Assembly (NCBI GenBank): GCA_017608575.1
Contig: JAFCFP010000047.1
Coordinates: 1-7,864 of the forward strand
Direction: 5' to 3'
Origin: Candidatus Iainarchaeum sp.
GTDB taxonomy: Archaea; Iainarchaeota; Iainarchaeia; Iainarchaeales; DTGL01
Length of the DNA: 7,864 nt
This document shows, one piece after another, positions 5,179 to 7,864 of this stretch (its first letter is position 1; the number at the start of each line of letters is the position of its first letter). The position numbers and the translations under genes are program-made. The notes beneath the pieces were generated by a model. It did no database searches. It was not told the origin of the DNA and was given only the letters and a program-made list of their open reading frames with translations.

Positions 5179-6945
5179 ATGTCCACAGAAATTTCTTTGC
5201 CACGCTGGCTAGAAGATTCCTACTCGTTATTATGGAAAAATTTTAAAAACAAAGAATTTTGCCGAGAAGATGCTGTAAAAATTTTACAAGAAAAAGCTGG
5301 CGATCGCAGCATTGCAGTAATTCTCTCCAAGCTTAGAAAAGCAGGCTGGCTCGATATAAGGCTCGATCCATCTGATGCAAGAAGAAGCCTCTATTTTCTA
5401 AAAAGCAGAGGCGAGATCTTTAAAAACACTTTCAAAATTACTTCAAAAAAGCTTACTAGAAGCGATATAGAACAAATTTTAAAAAAGGCAGCAGACCTCA
5501 TTAGAACACGAGTTGACTACAAATTCATTCTCATTCTACTCTTTTTAAAAAGGATCAGTGATAAGTGGGAGCTCGAATTTGAACAAGCTTACAAAGAAGC
5601 CTTAGAAGATGGATTGAGCGAAGAAGAAGCCAAAAAAGAAGCAAAAAGCTCGACTTACCACGAGTTCGATTTACCCGAGGAATTTCTCTGGAAGCACATA
5701 ACCAAGAACGTTAACGCTCTACCAGAAACACTTTCACAGTCTTTAAAGAAAATCGCTGAATTAAACCCTGAATTAAAAGATGTCGTGGACAGAGCTGACT
5801 TCATTCAATTCACTACAAGCAAAGAAAACTTTGAAATCTTGAGGCAGCTAGTTGAATTATTCAGTGAAAAAAAATTACATCACGTTTCCCCAGACGTGTT
5901 AGGAGATGCTTATGAATGGGTACTCAGATACTTTGCTCCACAAAAAGCCAAAGAAGGCGAAGTCTATACCCCAAGAGAAGTTATAAAACTCTTGATTAAA
6001 GCACTAGATCCAAAACCAAGGCAAAGAGTTTATGACCCAGCTTGTGGTTCTGGAGGCATGTTAATTGCTGCATACAAGCATGTAGAAGAAGCAAATGGAA
6101 AAGAGGAAGCCAACAAATTATTTTTATATGGACAAGAAGCAAATTCAACAACATACGCATTATGCAAAATGAATCTTTACATCCACGACATAAGAAACCC
6201 CTATATTGCGTATGGAGATACTTTGCTCTCCCCCAAGTTCAAGGAAGGGGTTGAACCCAAAAAGTTTGATATTGTAATTGCCAACCCTCCATGGAACCAA
6301 GACGGTTATGGTGAGGATACCATTAAAAAAGCTGAATTCTGGCAAAAGCGTTTTGGGCATGGGTTTGTAACCAAACAATCAGCTGACTGGGCGTGGATAC
6401 AACACATGCTCGCCTCAGCTAAAGAGAACACTGGCAGAGTAGGCATCGTAATCGATAATGGCTGTTTATTTAGGGGAGGTAAAGAAAGAGCAATTAGGTC
6501 AAAAGTTATTGAAGACGATTTGCTAGAGTGTGTTATCTTGCTCCCAGAAAAACTGTTCTATAACACTGGTGCTCCGGGAGCTATTCTAATTTTTAGAAAA
6601 AACAAGCCTGAAAAAAGAAAGAACAAAGCGCTGTTTATTAACGCAAGCAAAGAATATGAACAGCACCCTGAAATAAGAAAGCTTAATCGCTTGGGTGAGA
6701 AGCACATCAAGAAGATTGTGGAAGCTTACAATAAATTTGAGGATATAAAAGACTTTGCAAAGGTTGTTTCGCATGAAGAGATACGGGAAAATGATTACAA
6801 CCTGAATGTTACCCTTTATGTTTTTCCCGAAGAAAAAGAGGAAGAGATTGATGTTAAGAAGGAGTGGGAAGAATTAAGGCAGGTTGAGAATGAAATCCAA
6901 AAAGTTGAAGAGAAAATAAATGAGTTTTTGAGGGCTGTGAGATGA
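5179..6945 (+). CDS. hsdM: Type I restriction-modification N6-adenine methyltransferase subunit
   Basis: This 588-residue HsdM transfers a methyl group from S-adenosylmethionine to adenine N6 in DNA. The HsdM N-terminal helical domain begins at LTRSDIEQILKKAADLIRT (92-110) and includes YKFILILLFLKRISDKWE. The methyltransferase core starts near 238 (SPDVLGDAYEWVLRYFA...GEVYTPREV). It has SAM-binding motif I DPACGSGG (286-293) and catalytic motif IV NPPW (369-372). A charged coiled coil (about 550-585) ends the protein. Residues 1-83 precede the normal HsdM start and look like a winged helix (CREDAVKIL...IAVILSKLRKAGWLDI, then SLYFL). The ATG at 5179 is supported by the TATA spacing. The stop overlaps the next start (ATGA). 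HsdM normally needs HsdS for target recognition, but no hsdS or hsdR is in view; they may lie beyond the right edge. Confidence 0.95.
   Translation: MSTEISLPRWLEDSYSLLWKNFKNKEFCREDAVKILQEKAGDRSIAVILSKLRKAGWLDIRLDPSDARRSLYFLKSRGEIFKNTFKITSKKLTRSDIEQILKKAADLIRTRVDYKFILILLFLKRISDKWELEFEQAYKEALEDGLSEEEAKKEAKSSTYHEFDLPEEFLWKHITKNVNALPETLSQSLKKIAELNPELKDVVDRADFIQFTTSKENFEILRQLVELFSEKKLHHVSPDVLGDAYEWVLRYFAPQKAKEGEVYTPREVIKLLIKALDPKPRQRVYDPACGSGGMLIAAYKHVEEANGKEEANKLFLYGQEANSTTYALCKMNLYIHDIRNPYIAYGDTLLSPKFKEGVEPKKFDIVIANPPWNQDGYGEDTIKKAEFWQKRFGHGFVTKQSADWAWIQHMLASAKENTGRVGIVIDNGCLFRGGKERAIRSKVIEDDLLECVILLPEKLFYNTGAPGAILIFRKNKPEKRKNKALFINASKEYEQHPEIRKLNRLGEKHIKKIVEAYNKFEDIKDFAKVVSHEEIRENDYNLNVTLYVFPEEKEEEIDVKKEWEELRQVENEIQKVEEKINEFLRAVR
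6930..6934 (+). promoter_or_regulatory. Ribosome binding site of the Shedu-like gene
   Basis: GAGGG lies seven nt before the ATG at 6942, inside the end of hsdM. Together with the ATGA overlap it indicates translational coupling to hsdM. Confidence 0.55.
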
Positions 6946-7864
6946 AAGAAGAAGAATTCAAATTTATAAAAGCTTTATTACCTGAAGATGGGAAAAGATT
7001 TCCAGTTGGGAAAGGAATTAATGTGATTTGTGGTAAAACATTTGCTAAAACGAACAGATGGTGGAAAGCAGTTTTATTAATAAAAACAAAATTTGATAAA
7101 GTTGAAAAATATCAAATACGGCTTTATGGTTGGTGGAAGAATAATGAAGGCGTTTATAAAGTTAGACAGAAATTTAACATTTCCCCCTCTAGATATGTGG
7201 TGGATTTAATAGATGTATTAAGACTGATAATAGAAGAATCTGGTAAGGAGGATTTATTGGAGAAAATTTATAACAAATTTACAGAAAAGATTGATGAATT
7301 AGAAAAAGCCAAAAGAAAGTTGGAAAAACAAAAAAGCAGAATCCAAGAATTAAAGAAAGATTTGAAAGAGTTTAAACAATTATTAAACAGCCCTAAAACA
7401 AATGAGCGAAAGCTGCATAGTTTTTTGAAAAAAAACCCTTGGATGTTTGGAACTAACTATAGAAGAATCTACAAAAGTGAAAAACCAATTACTGTAAAAA
7501 GCCGAAATGATTTTTTATTACAAAGAATGGATGGATACATTGATATTCTTGAATTAAAATCGCATAGAGCTCCTTTGTTTGTTGGTGTTAGAGGGAAAAA
7601 GAAAGCACTTAGCAAGGAATTGAAAGACAGCATTTCACAAGTTATGCAATACCTTGCAACGGCAAGAACTTATTATTTAACAATAAAAGATGAATTGGGT
7701 TATGATATTTATTTTCCAGAAGGCATTATTGTTATCGGAAGAAGAAAAAATGAAAATAAAAAATTATTGAAAATCCATAACGAGTTCTTGAATAAAATCA
7801 GGGTTTGGACCTATGACGATTTGTTAGATAATGCTAAGGAAGTCATTAAAACTTATCAAAAAGG
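6942..7864 (+). CDS. Shedu-like (SduA_C/DUF4263) nuclease, 3' end off window
   Basis: A frame open from ATG 6942 to the window edge gives 307 residues with no stop. The C-terminal half resembles the Shedu nuclease domain, a PD-(D/E)XK fold. It has a helix with Glu155 followed by LHSFLKKNPWMFG (158-170), then NDFLLQRMDGYIDILELK (189-206) with Asp190, Glu204 and Lys206, ISQVMQYLATART (231-243) with Gln233, PEGIIVIGRR (259-268), and VWTYDDLLDNAK (288-299). The active-site residues are present. Residues about 104-150 form a Lys/Glu-rich coiled coil. The N-terminal 100 residues (WWKAVLLIKTKFDK...QIRLYGWW...KVRQKFNIS) form a separate compact domain of unknown role. The start overlaps the hsdM stop and has a GAGGG site, so the two proteins are probably made together. 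Shedu proteins are stand-alone anti-phage nucleases in known cases. The family call is from motif recognition only. The true end lies outside the window, probably soon after, since TYDDLL is usually near the C-terminus. Confidence 0.8.
   Translation, partial: MKEEEFKFIKALLPEDGKRFPVGKGINVICGKTFAKTNRWWKAVLLIKTKFDKVEKYQIRLYGWWKNNEGVYKVRQKFNISPSRYVVDLIDVLRLIIEESGKEDLLEKIYNKFTEKIDELEKAKRKLEKQKSRIQELKKDLKEFKQLLNSPKTNERKLHSFLKKNPWMFGTNYRRIYKSEKPITVKSRNDFLLQRMDGYIDILELKSHRAPLFVGVRGKKKALSKELKDSISQVMQYLATARTYYLTIKDELGYDIYFPEGIIVIGRRKNENKKLLKIHNEFLNKIRVWTYDDLLDNAKEVIKTYQK

Noticed and set aside
1..7864. tRNA, rRNA or CRISPR array
   Set aside because: No cloverleaf with a T-loop GTTCRANNC-type motif, no rRNA-like segment and no regularly spaced repeat set was found on either strand.

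Overview
The window is AT-rich and most likely archaeal, possibly from a DPANN-type lineage. This is an inference from promoter and RNA architecture, because no taxonomic marker gene is present. Three genes (the small lipoprotein, the beta-propeller lipoprotein and hsdM) have a TATA-like box centred about 25-28 nt upstream of the start codon and no Shine-Dalgarno sequence, which is the leaderless archaeal pattern. Internal operon genes (abiEii and the Shedu-like gene) have purine-rich ribosome sites. A candidate C/D box sRNA, an RNA class found in archaea and eukaryotes, lies on the minus strand.

Layout. Positions 1-62 hold the 3' tail of an unidentified plus-strand gene. Positions 194-1978 (minus) hold two lipoproteins: a 25-residue peptide that is almost entirely a lipobox signal sequence, and a 551-residue protein with a Cys-rich N-terminal region and an eight-blade PQQ/BamB-like beta-propeller. 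Positions 2069-3008 (minus) hold a decayed IS6/IS240-like transposase gene. Its DDE core is intact except for one in-frame TAG where a conserved Trp is expected, and its zinc-ribbon N-terminus is split by about 150 bp of hairpin-bearing DNA. Next come an inverted repeat (3042-3084) and the candidate C/D box sRNA (3093-3147, minus).

From 3324 to the right edge the window is a compact defence island. An abiEi-abiEii operon (type IV toxin-antitoxin; overlapping genes) converges on an EVE-domain gene, with a shared hairpin between them. The EVE gene is divergent from hsdM, a type I restriction-modification adenine methyltransferase with an extra N-terminal winged-helix-like segment. The hsdM stop codon overlaps (ATGA) the start of a gene for a Shedu-like (SduA_C/DUF4263) nuclease, which runs off the window end. 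No hsdS or hsdR is visible.

Working model (inference): AbiE gives abortive-infection or maintenance functions, the EVE protein may read modified bases, and HsdM plus the Shedu-like nuclease may form a coupled modification/nuclease module. The hsdM-Shedu coupling and the C/D sRNA are the two most interesting observations.
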